From Trichobilharzia szidati (Eukaryota; Platyhelminthes; Trematoda; Strigeidida; Schistosomatidae): a stretch of DNA of 64,000 bases. Under the pieces are notes generated by a model. The model was not told the origin of the DNA. It did no database searches and worked only from the letters and a program-made list of their open reading frames with translations. Made by a program: the position numbers and the translations under genes. The stretch lies in the NCBI GenBank assembly GCA_944472155.2, contig OX235271.1:103305256-103369255 (forward strand), given 5' to 3'. The number at the start of each line of letters is the position of its first letter. The first letter of the stretch is position 1. Below, piece after piece: positions 46,321 through 57,995 of this stretch.

Positions 46321-47030
46321 TGATAACTTCTGTATGTAGGAATACTTCAAAGGAGGACCTGTCCTTCTAATTGTACCTAAATTACTGACCTACATAAATA
46401 GGTCATACTGTAGCGTAAATTATGTGTGCTTAATTTTAACACTTGTATTTCTTTTATACTGTGACTATAGAAATATAAGTTAATAAATTTAGCTGAAAGG
46501 AATAAGAAATTATTTGTAACATCAGTATTTCACATATCCGAAGGCAAACACCTGATGAAACATTACTTTTCTATAAGCAAGATATTTTCACTGCTAAAAA
46601 AAGAAAATTAGTTTTCAAATTATGATTGAAAACTGTTTGTTTTTTTGAGAGAGAAAAATGTATCGAAGCAATTAGAAAAGGAAGATATTTTAGAGTGTTC
46701 TGTTTCTTTCAGCTACTCGTATTCTTTCTCTTCTGCCAATTTTTGTTCAAGTATCGAAAATTTCATCAAATTTTCTTTACATCTTCACTTGATGTTCTTT
46801 ATTTTCATTTTGTTTTTCTACCTGAAGTATCTTAGATTTATTTGTACACTGTTTTATACTTTATCCAAAAAAGAAAGAATAACAAGAAGGAAATAAATGT
46901 TTCTGTGATCAAGATGAATGGTTATTGTGTAAACAAAAATCTAGTGAGACAGATAATAATAATTCATATTTTTAAAGTGAAATTTAAAATAATGATATCA
47001 GACTACAGAACAGTACAATAACTTCAATTT
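46321..47030. other. AT-rich sequence, nothing recognised
   Basis: ORFs at 46626-46896 are low-complexity, rich in F, S and K, and look like chance. Confidence 0.5.
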
Positions 47031-47034
47031 TCAA

Positions 47035-47410
47035 AAGAATGGTTACTGAACAAAGAATACTCTTTTCGATAACTTCATCATCAGGCTCTACAGTTATATA
47101 TAGATAATAGTAGTGAATGAATTAGTGTTATGAACAACATTAATGTTTAAATAACATCGAATCAATAATATCAATAGATTACAGTTCAATGGCATCAACA
47201 TAACAATACACTGAATATCAGACAGAGAAATTAGGAGAAATAACAATACGAATTCATGAATTTATAGTTTCCACTGATGGCCAAGGAAGTAGTAGTGGCT
47301 GGCTGAACTTGCTTCTTTTGCACACAAAGCACTGGTTGTTTCACGTGAATTGCGATAGCCTCTGCTGTTTAGAGCAAGCAGTACTTCGATGTTTTTGGCA
47401 ATTTATTTTT
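47035..47410 (-). mobile_element. Penelope-like element 3' end with hammerhead
   Basis: Minus strand: the PLE C terminus (TAEAIAI.VKQPVLCVQKKQVQ, stop near 47270), a 3' noncoding part, and a terminal hammerhead (47048-47088). It belongs to the same subfamily as the palindromes at 41 and 57 kb, but here only one arm is present. Confidence 0.8.
47048..47088 (-). ncRNA. PLE-type hammerhead, core intact
   Basis: Helix I GAGC/GTTC (4 bp with one wobble), core CTGATGA (47084-47078), extra T, short helix II GA/TC around AGTTA, GAAA (47067-47064), then helix III AAGAGTATTCTT, a near-perfect 12-nt palindrome. Cleavage would follow U at 47052. The two-pair helix II makes efficient cleavage uncertain. 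Confidence 0.6.
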
Positions 47411-47559
47411 GTCAATGTACCGGATGTAGATATCATATCAAGCTACAGATTAAAGTGCCCGGTAAGTCTCTAAACTTCAGCTATCGTGAATCGTTTCTTT
47501 TTTAAATAGTTTTGCTGTGACTGAAGTTTCTTCAGCCACTGGTTTGATTATATATGTTA

Positions 47560-47745
47560 GGGTGGCTACCTCCACACCTTACTTTCCCTCTTTTCTCGAG
47601 CTTAAAACCAGCTAAAAAAGGAACGAACTAGAAAACCAGGTGGGAAGAGGCCAGTTAAAGAGGACTGCTAGAACACGACGAAATGGAGATGTGCTGTTGG
47701 TGAAGCCCTGTGATCCACTGGGAACCCAAGGGATATGAGGTTTTA
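47560..47745 (+). repeat. RTE-like LINE extreme 3' end
   Basis: AACTAGAAAACCAGGTGGG, ACGACGAAATGGAGATGTGC and GGTGAAGCCCTGTGATCCAC, then GGGAACCCAAGGGATATGAG. Only the last coding bases and the tail remain. Confidence 0.65.
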
Positions 47746-50255
47746 CATTAAAATGAAGTGCCTTTGAAACGAAAATCGATTAATTTTTTCTTAAAAGCTT
47801 TGTAAAAATCATACACTTTCAAGTGAAAATATACTTTGTCTCCTTCTTCTTAGAAGATATTTTTTGTTTCACCATACATGAAAGATGATTAAATTTATTT
47901 AGCTTGTGAAATGGAAGCTTAATTGCTTCCATGTTAAATTTGACTATATTAAGAAGAACTACTCATTCAGTGCACAAATGACAATGGATAAAGGCACACA
48001 TTGCTTATGGAGAGGCTGAGCACTTCAAGGTCACGAACGCATATTGTGATTGGTAGATTTTACTTTGCGTTAACGCTGTGGCTAATGTGCAGCACACGTT
48101 ACTGAGGCAGCCTTTGAAATGATAATAATAAAAGTCGCATAAACATTACATTTTTCAGCCTAAGGGGACAAGTTAACATATGTATAAATTTTATAGATGT
48201 GATATGCATGTGGATCCACTAACAAAAGGAATATTATTGGGTAACTTAATCAAAGAGGTATAAAGTTTGAAGATTTATTCTTTTTCAGTTGATTGTAACG
48301 GAAGGATAGGAGAGACAGTTGTGTAATATTTGCATGTTGCAGAAGACAAACTGTGAAAGATAAATCGGAAGTTCTATGATTCTTCAAATCTAACACGGCA
48401 TATATGGATGACTAATATATAGAATCTCACCAATTCTACTACTCTTCCCTCCCTTGTTCACCTAAGGTAAGATTAATTCACGTTATATGTATACATTCTT
48501 AGATATTTCTCAATACGGTCGAAGGTGATCGAAGGAATACAATATCGGTCTTTGCATGGAAAGATCATAACCAGTTTCTTCTGAAGGATCGGGTGGTGCT
48601 GAAAGCTGCAAAGACGGGTCCAGTGTCACTATCATCTGAGGGAAACTGATCCACATATTGTGGATAAAACGATTAGTGTACTTTAATTTGACTATGATGT
48701 AGCCATAAAAAATCTACAACTGTGATTTTCTCACTGGATTGTTATGAACTCTTTTTAATGTGAATATGTACTGTTTCATACTAAACTACTTTTAAGTTTT
48801 TCTAAATCTGACTGCGTAAAAGATTATCTTTCATCAGGGCTACCGGAAAATTAAACGTTGAGCTTGTTTCTTGTGCGATCACTGCATATGCATAATAAAA
48901 ATGTAGGACGAATACTTACATCGAAAATAACGTATTATAGGTATATCCTAACATCATTATCCTAGTATTCTTCTACTGCGCAAATTATTATTCTTTCGAA
49001 GTAAGTCATTACAAATTCCAAAAATATCTACATCACTATTCCTTCGACAAGCAAAACGAAGTAGTAGTACAAGAATACCGTCAAAACCTTTAAGAAATAT
49101 TTATTTTGATAAAGAATTTTATAATATCATAAAGATTCCAACGTTAACACGAAAATTCTTCAATTACACTTCATCAAAGCTCTCAAATCAAGTGAACCAT
49201 TACAATTGTAACCTGAAAACCAACAACATTGATAATTCTGTTAGCAAATACTGACCAATACAAAATTGCTAAAAAGCAAAGGACATCTTAGTAAAAACTT
49301 TGTTTCTTCAGTGTTATGTTACGAATAAATCAAGTAACACTCCTTTATAGCTGTAAACTCTTCTGACTGTTACCAAGTTTTCACAACTCAGAGATTCAAA
49401 ACAGCACTTCGGAATTTCGCAAAATATACTTCATTTACCTAATTTATTTCGTTTTCATTAACGTAATCAACAATTTACGCAGAATTTTAACATTACACAT
49501 GCAAAGAAACAACGAAATTCGATGACAGATACATGTTCACTCAAACTGCTGAAAACGTCTACTTTCCACCATTTTTCTAAGTTTTTTGTTAAAATGTGGT
49601 ATTTATAATGTATTTCAGTTGAAAAAACACCTGAAAACAACGTAGAAGAACCCAAACACAACATCGTGATAACACATAACGACACCCCGTGTGTGCCTTT
49701 ATCCATTGCCATGCACAAATGAGTTTCACAAACCTACTGCTGTTTTTATTCATGCTTCTTCTTATCAAATAGTAGAGACGAATAGATTTCTGCATATACG
49801 GGGGAAATCTGTAAAAGCGGTCAATTCTGATTAAAGAAAAATATTCTCTTAAGATGAATGAACAATCTGAATAAAGTGTTACAGGGATTAAGTATCCTAA
49901 ATGTGCCAATCTTTTCCTACAAATTTCGGTAATTTTAATGATTTTCTCTCTGAAAACTGTGGCTATATTAATAGCAGTTACACAATAAACAGTATGAACA
50001 GAATTTTTGTTCATCTTGCAATTTCGAATTCTTAGTCACAAAGCCACCGAAAGCTTCTGTCTTCACCGTTATGCATTATCGCTTTTTAATAATCACTTTA
50101 ATATCAAATATTAATGGGAGCTTATTTTGTTCACAAGGTATGCAATACACTTTTCAGTGATATTTTGTTTAAAACTATTCCTAAAGTAAAACGCAAAATA
50201 ATTCAAAAAGAAATTATGACAATGAGAAATTTTTTCAGACCAACTATACAACTTC
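47746..50255. other. unassigned, AT-rich
   Basis: CAATGGATAAAGGCACACA at 47982-48000 recurs inverted near 49690-49708. ORF 49589-50014 (-), 141 codons, has no recognised motif and is probably chance or an unknown repeat. Confidence 0.45.
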
Positions 50256-50259
50256 GTGT

Positions 50260-50400
50260 TATTCATTTGATATTGGCTGCTAGATGGATCCAGTGTAGTC
50301 AGTTTATTCAGTATGGGACCGATTAGCTGGATATGCCTGCATTTACATTGTGTGATGATGTTCTCGCTAGGACTCAAACCCAACACTTCATCCTTTTAAA
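50260..50400 (-). repeat. diverged S-alpha-like element: B box and ribozyme remnant
   Basis: Minus strand: GGGTTTGAGTCCTAGCGAG (B box type, 50370-50388), then GCAGGCATATCCAG and a strand CTGGAT that together form the 6-bp S-alpha helix I. Between them a core-like CTAATCG and GTCCC remain. GAAA is not clear. I read it as an old or divergent S-alpha relative. Confidence 0.5.
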
Positions 50401-50814
50401 TGATAATTCCAGCTGATTGATTTAAAATACAAAATAACGGTTTTTTTAAAAAAATCTATTTATTAATTGATAGTACAACTCTGAAAAGAAATATATTCAG
50501 CACAAATATAAAATAAGTCCATGTATATCAGGACATGTGATATGCGCTTCTGAAATTCAAAGTATTATGAATCTGTGAAAATTTGAAAAAAAATTGTTTT
50601 GGACTTAAAATGGTTTTAAAATAAAATAATTCTACAGTTTGAATGAAGTTACTGAAATGCTAAGAGTCATAGAGGAAAGAATATGCATACAGATGGAAAT
50701 AATAATGGTTATAATTGTTATTATTATAATTTCATCCACTCTTATAGTCAAGAGGATATTTTCGTTTCCTGCAATGGAAAATTCGTAATAAGATAAAAAG
50801 TATAAGGCTTCAAG
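50401..50814. other. AT-rich sequence, nothing recognised
   Basis: No feature recognised. Confidence 0.5.
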
Positions 50815-51120
50815 TTTGCCCATGGACTGATATCAGTTAGAGAAATACTGACAAACAGAGAGTACTGGACAGATCTCTCATCATAAATTGGGATTCTTCA
50901 GCAGTACTCACCCAACGAGGTTTGAACCCAGAACCTCTTGGTTACAAGGGAAGCTCGTAGACCATTCAACCAGTGGGACCCGATTCAATGGCTGATGAAT
51001 TCTAACTCCTATCACTAGCCAATGTCATCATCAGCGAGTATTGGTCCTCACTGTTTATGATTTCCCACTACATCCCAAGTAACTACCCACCTGAATAGAG
51101 CCAGTCGCTATGCAGCATCG
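50815..51120 (-). mobile_element. family B SINE
   Basis: Minus strand: tail, ribozyme (50860-50913 approximately, core CTGAAGA kept but GAAA changed to GAGA), tRNA-like head (GGTTTGAACCC inverse, CTTGGTTACAAGG) and leader up to GCATCGGATT. Nearly full length. Confidence 0.8.
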
Positions 51121-51779
51121 GATTCATAATCATATGTTTTTTTTAATATTTTTCTTCCACTTGTTAGTTTATTCCCAGTAATTATAAAGCTCACAATTTT
51201 TCAGTAGCTTCATATAAGTTTGAATTTAAAGTCATCGTATCAGCAACGTCTTTTTGCAAAATAACAAATACAAGTAAGATTTTTTAATTCAACCCAACGT
51301 AACGTATTCTGTATTTATTGATAATATATAAAGTTTATGCGTCATAGCATAACAGTTACGTCTTAAATTACGTGAGTTCAGACTGTTTTGTGGTATATTT
51401 AAGGTACGGTTATAATAGTCCGAAGAATACATTTCTGAATGCTTGCATATGTTTTAGAGAAAACGCTCAAATATTTTGCATAATAATTTGCTTTCACTTT
51501 ATCTACGTTTTTTTTACTACTTACGCTTAAAATACCTAGCAATTTAATTTGATCCTACCTCTTATTTTATGAGACTCATGGCATAAGTAAGACGAAGTCG
51601 AAAAACGTCAGAGGTGTGAATATATTTCATTCAGACTACTATTTGTTTTCACTCAGAATGCAGAAAAAAATTGCTATGAAAACGTTTTATTTCTAAGACT
51701 AACACAGAATAACAATAATGGTGTCTTTTCAGGAGTTTGATTTGTAAGCATTCGATTTCTTTATACGATTTTGACCACA
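51121..51779. other. AT-rich sequence, nothing recognised
   Basis: No feature recognised. Confidence 0.5.
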
Positions 51780-51950
51780 GATTGCAACCAGAAGGTCCTG
51801 GGTTCGAATCCCAGTGCGTACTGATGAAGAGTCCCAAACTAGGACGAAACAGCTGTCCAGTACTCCCAGGTTTTCCAACGGTTCTCTAACTAATGTCAGC
51901 TCATGATGAAAATCCTGTAAACAATCAAATCGCTACAAACCAACACTTGG
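51780..51950 (+). mobile_element. family B SINE, 5'-truncated
   Basis: Begins in the anticodon arm (TTGCAACCAGAAGG), then B box GGTTCGAATCC, ribozyme (51818-51863, intact except core position 3 = A at 51824) and tail. Confidence 0.85.
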
Positions 51951-52080
51951 ATTGATATCAGTTTGAGAAGCATTGAAAACCAGGGAGTACTGGGCAGTTG
52001 TTTCATCCTAGTTTGGGAATCATCTTCAGTATGCATCCACTGGGGTTCGAACATAGGAACTTCCGGTTACACGTGAATGT
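51951..52080 (-). mobile_element. family B SINE (second subfamily), tail-to-tail partner
   Basis: Inverted tail GATATCAGTTTGAGAAGC, decayed ribozyme and tRNA-like head up to CCGGTTACA. It abuts the previous copy tail-to-tail, unlike the head-to-head pairs elsewhere. Confidence 0.75.
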
Positions 52081-52566
52081 CCACCACGATCTGGCTGGCA
52101 ACCACTACTGGTTGATATGAGTGATACATAGCTACTCATTTCAATCATCTCAATGTCACAGGAGCAGACACGTACAATAATAAGCTATAATTTAATTCTG
52201 AATTTCGGTAAGGCGGAAAAACTCAATGTTGAAAAGTTGATAATGGAGTTTGAATTTAACTCAGCATCCAACTAAGTTGAATACTCAAATAGATGTGAAT
52301 CCATTCATTAATGTTCGAAACAAACCATATCGTAATCGTACTCCTAATTTTTTAAAATTTTTAGACAACATTTGACATTTTTAAAACATTTCTGATTTCA
52401 ATTCACTTGCAAAACAATCTTTAATAATTTTGTAATTTATCCACTTCAACTCTACCCCTTATAACATTTTAATTATCGTTATTCTTATCACTTATATATG
52501 TATATTGACTGAGCAATTATTTAGTGGCACTTAATAACCTTTTTCTGTAATATAAATACGACTGTA
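52081..52566. other. AT-rich sequence, nothing recognised
   Basis: No feature recognised. Confidence 0.5.
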
Positions 52567-52607
52567 CAGCTTGAAAATGAAGTCGTTGAAAAGAAATTTC
52601 TTCGCTG
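52567..52607 (+). ncRNA. degenerate PLE-type hammerhead
   Basis: Helix I CAGC/GCTG is intact, GAAA is present and helix III AAGAAATTTCTT is a perfect 12-nt palindrome followed by C. The core reads TTGAAAA (positions 3 and 8 changed). The frame around the 47-kb copy is the same, so this is a related PLE end with a dead core. Confidence 0.5.
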
Positions 52608-53194
52608 AACAACAAACCATACAGTCAATCGAATTACTTCGTAAATTTTTTAAAAACGTACTCTTATTCCTACTACTGCAAAAAATAAATGTCATAAAAT
52701 TCTCCATCTAGCTTACTTTTATTTAATGAGAAAATTGCTTACTTTCACTTCTACCTTAATTGCAATCTTTTCTACGCAAAAGCAATGAAAAATAACTGTC
52801 ACCCAGGATAAAACCCCTCCTCCTCTACGCACGATAGTTAGGTGAAATAAAAAAAGACGATAATGATATAAATATATTCATTATAATTGGAAGGAATACA
52901 ATGTAATGTCATTATTATCTTGAATACTAACTCGACAAACTACTCATAACGCTGTTTTTTTAAGCATTAAAAATGGGAAATATGCTAACAATATTTATAC
53001 AAAAATCAACGGGCGAAAGTTCATATTTTTATCTGTTGAATTGCTATTCTAAAATCTAGTTGTCAGCTTTATGTTTGAAAATATTATTTCTTTATAACAT
53101 TCACTTTACTTAAACTTTATAATTTACAGTGAATAATAAAACTTCTTGACATAGTAGGACAAATGTATGAATTTTAGGAAATATGTTTTTTGTT
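52608..53194. other. AT-rich sequence, nothing recognised
   Basis: No feature recognised. Confidence 0.5.
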
Positions 53195-53885
53195 CGAACT
53201 CAGGGAAGATTTAGGCTATGAAAACACCTAGTCGACGGAAAACAACAAATATTAGTCACTAACAGCAGAAGAAATTGAAAAGAACTCACTTTTTTCCGTT
53301 ATCCAGGCAGCATTGTTTCAGTCATAGGCAGCAGAGATGAGGATATCAAAGTTAGGATCAGAAAACCAAGATAGACCTTCACTACTCCAACAGTCAGTAT
53401 GAGAATCTACTCACTCAACATAAGGGTCAGTATCCAGATCTTTTGAAAGTTAGTGCTTGTGTATGCTTCAGAGAATAGCCGCGTTGCAAGAAGCATTTTC
53501 AAAAACTTTCATCAACATCAACTGGCTCAGTATTGAAGATCAGTTGACTATTTAGAATGGACAAGTAGAAAAGAACTTTGGCAAAGAATCAGCCAAGATC
53601 CTATCGCTAAATAAATATGCCTAAAGAAATGGAGATGGGTAGGATATACGCTACGGAGACCATTGAGTGATGTGACACACCAGACCCTCGAGTGGATGGC
53701 CAGTAGGAAACGACGAGTCGCATATGAGTCCGAGAGTAACATGCAGGAGATTATGTGAAGCGGAAATGAAGGTTTACAGGCAGTCATGAAGCCAGCTGAA
53801 AAGAACTGCCGAGAATGTACTGAAAATGAGGTGTATTTCTGAACCTTTATGTTCTCCTAGGAACTCAGGGGAATAATAATACAAT
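53195..53885 (+). pseudogene. RTE-like LINE, C-terminal domain and 3' end
   Basis: Plus strand with several frame changes: FFRYPGSIVSVIGSRDEDIKV (YLGS region, about 53290-53355), a YASE-like motif near 53460, ELWQRISQDPIAK and KKWRWVGYTLRRPLSDVTHQ (53575-53690), RKRRVAYESESNMQEIM, then the tail CCTTTATGTTCTCCTAGG and AATAATAATAC. Colinear with the 38.6-39.2 kb copy in the opposite orientation. Confidence 0.8.
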
Positions 53886-54789
53886 TAGTCTACAAAACAA
53901 ATTGTTTTTTCAAAATAAAATAATTCCGCATACAATATTTGCAATCCAATACCATTTTTGAACTTTATCACTAGCACGCCAATTTGACTTTAAAAAACAA
54001 TTGGGACATTGCATAAGTAGTATGTTACAGATAAAAATTATCATATTTTTCAGCAACTGTAAATTATTGCTATTTCTACAAACTATAAGTGATCACTGAC
54101 TCACACTCATTACAGAATAATATATTAGGTGTATTGTTACAATGGATTTCTACCTAATCTCTTGGTGATTCTCTAATATGTATCAAATGTTGTTTTTTCA
54201 AATATAATTTCATTATTTTACTTTTCCTTAGAAATGGAGAACAGTAATCCAATAAATCCTTGTCAGTTAGTCATATTTACATCAAGACACACATACGTGA
54301 AGTTCGCCTTATTTATTTTAAGCCTTCATCTAGTTGTTATTGCTTGGCAAGAGTAAATTACTGATTTAATCATCAAAATTTTTATAGAATTTTATAAAAT
54401 ATCAGATCCAATTCAAATTATACGAAAGTTTATTTGCTAAAATTAGATGATTAAATTAGTTCTACTTTAAATTTATCGACTGGCATAGATTTACTTTCAG
54501 GACAACTGGTGTGTTTAGTCACTTCTTCATTTCTGTAGTTACTAAAAGCCATCGAAAGTGTATGATATTTTCTTTGTTCTTAGACGTTGAACATATTCAG
54601 CTACTGATTGTATCATTCTATGGTTTGGACTGGGAGATATATATTTCAGAATACCAATGAACACAGTTAAACATTGGATCAATGAATGTTTAACAGAAAA
54701 TTAGGATTCATCGTCGTTTAGTTTGGTTCAAAACTCAAATCAACTGAATGCAGCCAGTCTGAATAATAATTAGTAACTATATGATGGGA
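53886..54789. other. AT-rich sequence, nothing recognised
   Basis: No feature recognised. Confidence 0.5.
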
Positions 54790-55030
54790 AATGCGTTGGT
54801 GGCACAGTGATAGAATGGTCGCCGACCACGCATGTGGTCTAGGGTTTGATCTCTGGCCGAAGCACTCCTTTACCTCGCCAAGCCAGTAATAAGACTAGTA
54901 AAGATGGAAGGCTAGGCATAAGGCTAGCAACCCCATCCCATAAAAGTAAACACTACTGCTATAAAAACTTCAAGCCTCTAGTTTGAAGCCCTATGTTCCA
55001 CTGAGAACGTAAAGGAATAAAAAAAACATG
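54790..55030 (+). mobile_element. family G SINE, best tRNA-Gly-like head
   Basis: GCGTTGGTGGCACAGTGATAG (A box TGGCACAGTGA), ATGGTCGCCGACCACGCATG (anticodon arm), then GGGTTTGATCTCTGGCC (B box). This follows the order of eukaryotic tRNA-Gly genes closely. The body has CCTTTACCTCGCCAAGCC and GGCTAGCAACCCC. The tail is GAAGCCCTATGTTCCACTGA, GGAATAAAAAAAAC. About 235 bp. Confidence 0.85.
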
Positions 55031-55449
55031 AGGAGGAGGAAGTGGGCTTTCAGTTGTAATTGTTCTGGTAGTTTCTCGATCTTATGTATAAATTTCCCAA
55101 TATCATTCTCGATAAGTTCTACAGTAGCGCTCTAGGGAAATACAACTAAATTTAATCTGGGCACTTGTAGAAATATCAGATTCATTTATTACCATATTAA
55201 ACTCAATTACCATTAGATGGTTAATTAGTTATAAAGACAACCATGTAACCACAGAACCAAAAAATAGCTTTAGATAACTTTCAGCGATTAGTTAGACGAC
55301 TTCGGTCGTTTTTCTTAAGCACAAAAAATGAATTCCTATAAAACAAAACTCTAGGATGATTAAATGAAGTGTGATTGAGATATCTATGGTATCAGTATTA
55401 AATGCTAATGGTGTAACATCAAAGTATCTTATCTTAACACGTAACCAAG
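55031..55449. other. AT-rich sequence, nothing recognised
   Basis: No feature recognised. Confidence 0.5.
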
Positions 55450-55950
55450 AAATTTAATGTATTTATTATTATTATTATTCCGGGTTCAGAGTGGAACATA
55501 GGGTTTCCACAACACATCTCCAACTTCTCCTATTTTCTGCAGTCCTCTTTAGCTGGGTTCATGATTGCCCAAAGCCTCTCATCTTCTTTTTACACGATCT
55601 CCTCTATGTGAATCTCGCACTGACGACCAACTAGTCGCTTCCCAGTGGGATTCCATTCGAGTGTTGGCCTGTCTCTAGATGTCATTTGACGGTCTCCTAA
55701 ATTCACGCCCGATCCATCTCCATTTTCTCCTACATATTTGCTGAGCGATAGGCTCTTGGTTGGTTTGTTCCTACAGTTTCTTGTTACTTATTCTTTCTGG
55801 CCTGCCATTCGATCTCCAGTATGGAGCGATGGCAGCTGTTGATGAAAGTCTGCATGGTTTGTTGTAAATCGTTTACGTGACACGCAGTGCAAGTTTCTGA
55901 CCTGACAGGGGTGTTGAAAATCCGAATCTTGTTAACTAGCTTGCTAGTTT
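55450..55950 (-). mobile_element. RTE-like LINE 3' end
   Basis: Minus strand, opening with AATAATAATAATAAATAC at the 3' end and the tail GGAACATAGGG inverse. The coding remnant aligns with 23.44-23.85 kb: the FINSC-type helix near 55840 and WRWIG-type region near 55700. Frames are broken. 55950-56000 adds a family G-like scrap (GGGCGTAGGGCTAGCAACCC). Confidence 0.75.
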
Positions 55951-55959
55951 TCTAGCCCT

Positions 55960-56670
55960 TTCTGAGCCCAGGTAAATAGGGGGTGGGTGGGCGTAGGGCT
56001 AGCAACCCTACATCACTAAACCTATCAAACCGCTAGAGAAACTTCAACATACAAAAAGTATATTACAAAAAGAAATTTAATGAGCGAGTGTTAATTAAGA
56101 AACTATCACCTGACTAACTAACTAATTAGAAACTTTTGTATAAATAAGCAAGACATATCTCGGTCAGTTTCAATTGATGAAAAGTTGATTATCAATATCA
56201 ACTGTAGATATTTTTGTTTCCAAGTTTCAGTGTTATGGTAATAAACTCTATCAACTTTATAACTGTATATGTTATATGTACTGGTAAGCAGTAACCATCA
56301 TCTAGTGTAGAAAGAACTGATGACGTTAAAATCTATGATGTAACGGCCTAAGCATGACGGTGATTTATCCGCAAATATTCACTTTCTTTGCTCATATTAA
56401 TAAATGTCACCCTGTTCCATATAAAGATATTATAGATGATTATCAATGTCGGTAGCTATGAAAATCACAATGATAATGTTAACAATGTCTCATACAGAAA
56501 ACAAAATAGTAAAAAAGATGCTTATTTACTCACGATAGCCTAAAAAAACTGATCAGTAACATGATTTCTAATTGTAATACTTTTAGGCTACTTAAATGAG
56601 TCAGTTTATAGTTCATTGACGAATAAATTGGTGTGGGAAAACCATTTTCAAAGTAAACTTTGTCATTCTC
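55960..56670. other. AT-rich, nothing further recognised
   Basis: Apart from the scrap near 55975-56010 no feature was seen. Confidence 0.5.
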
Positions 56671-56679
56671 TCAGTCTTT

Positions 56680-57860
56680 TACTTAAAAATATTTTGATCC
56701 TTATCTAAAGCCTATAAAAGAAGGAAATATAAGATGAGTAAAGAGGAATTTTATCGTTCAGTTCTGTTTGGCTGGTATTACAGAACAGCTTTCTATCAAT
56801 CAATTTGCTGCTTCTAGTGATCATGGTGTATGTTATACACTGAATTCAAGATGAACACTAACTTCAAGACAAATGAAGAATACAGACTTTTCTTGTATTT
56901 ACCACTTGATTGAAAACATCTTGACTTAGATGAAATGTTTTCAAAAGCATGATTACTGAACAAAAAATATTATTTTCGATAATTACATAATAGTGAATCA
57001 ATGAGTGTTATCAACAACATTTTTACCGTTTCAATAACATCGAATCAATAATAATAATATGAATGGATTACAATTCGACAGCATCAACATAACAACACAC
57101 TGAATATCAGGCAGAGAAATTAGGAAAAACATTGATGAAAATTTATGAATTTATAGTCTCCAGTGAAGGCCGACTATGGCAGTACTAGTGGCTGGCTGGA
57201 CTTGCCTCTTCTGCTCACAGAGCACCGGTTGTTTCAGGCGAGTCGTGATAGCCTCTGCTGTTTGGAGCACGCAGTGCTTCAATGCTTTGGTAATTTATTT
57301 GGCACCCGGTAGATGATAGAGCAGAGGCTATCATGACTCGCCTGAAACAACCGGTGCTCTGTGAACAGAAGAAGCAAGTCCAGTCAGCCACTTCTACTGC
57401 TTCGGTCGGCCTTCACTGGAGACTATAAACTCATGAATTTTCATCATTGTTTTTCATAATTTCTCTGCCTGATATTCCGTTGTGTTGTTATGTTGATGCT
57501 ATCGAATTGTAATCCATTGATATTATTGTTATTATTATTATTGATTCGATGTTATTGAAACGATAATAATGTTGTTGATAACACTTATTGATTCACTATT
57601 ATGTAATTATCAAAAATAATATTTTGTTGTTCAGTAATCATTCTTTTGAAAACATTTTATCTAAGTCAAGATGTTTTTTCAATCAAGTGGTAAATACAGG
57701 AAAAGTCTGTTTTACTAGAAGCAGCGAATTGATTGCTAGAAAGCTGTTCTATATTACCGGCCAAACAGAACTGAACGATAAATTTCCTCTTTCCTCTTCT
57801 TATATTTTTCTTGTTTTACAGGGTTTAGATAAGGATCAAGATATCTCACTCTGTATCTCT
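56680..57860. mobile_element. Penelope-like element fold-back inside a larger palindrome
   Basis: The inner part (56945-57650) is two inverted PLE 3' ends. The right arm codes AEAIMTRLKQPVLCEQKKQV and ends near 57425. The junction near 57310 is the inverse of the one at 41.52 kb. Both arms lack the ribozyme core (CTATTATGTAATTATC replaces it). The palindrome continues past the PLE on both sides: TTTTATCGTTCAGTTCTGTTTGG (left) mirrors CCAAACAGAACTGAACGATAAA (right), to about 56690 and 57845. The left arm has an extra insertion of about 60 bp near 56820-56880. Confidence 0.85.
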
Positions 57861-57995
57861 TTATCCATGATTTCTTTATTGAAATTAATTTAAGTGAGCA
57901 ACCAAGAATACAATAAGCTGTTTTATTTTCAGCATTGCAGCTCACTGTTTATGTCTACCAGATCAACATTCGAATGTCTGAAAGATAATGAGATA

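Noticed and set aside
46626..46896. Overlapping ORFs of 69 and 83 codons
   Set aside because: Low-complexity translation rich in F, S and K in AT-rich DNA, with no motif.
49467..50014. Minus-strand ORFs of 83 and 141 codons as a host gene
   Set aside because: No recognisable domain, composition typical of chance frames, and no splice or promoter context.
54796..54870. Functional tRNA-Gly gene
   Set aside because: The head is close to tRNA-Gly, but mismatches in the arms and the attached SINE body and tail show it is a retroposed element.
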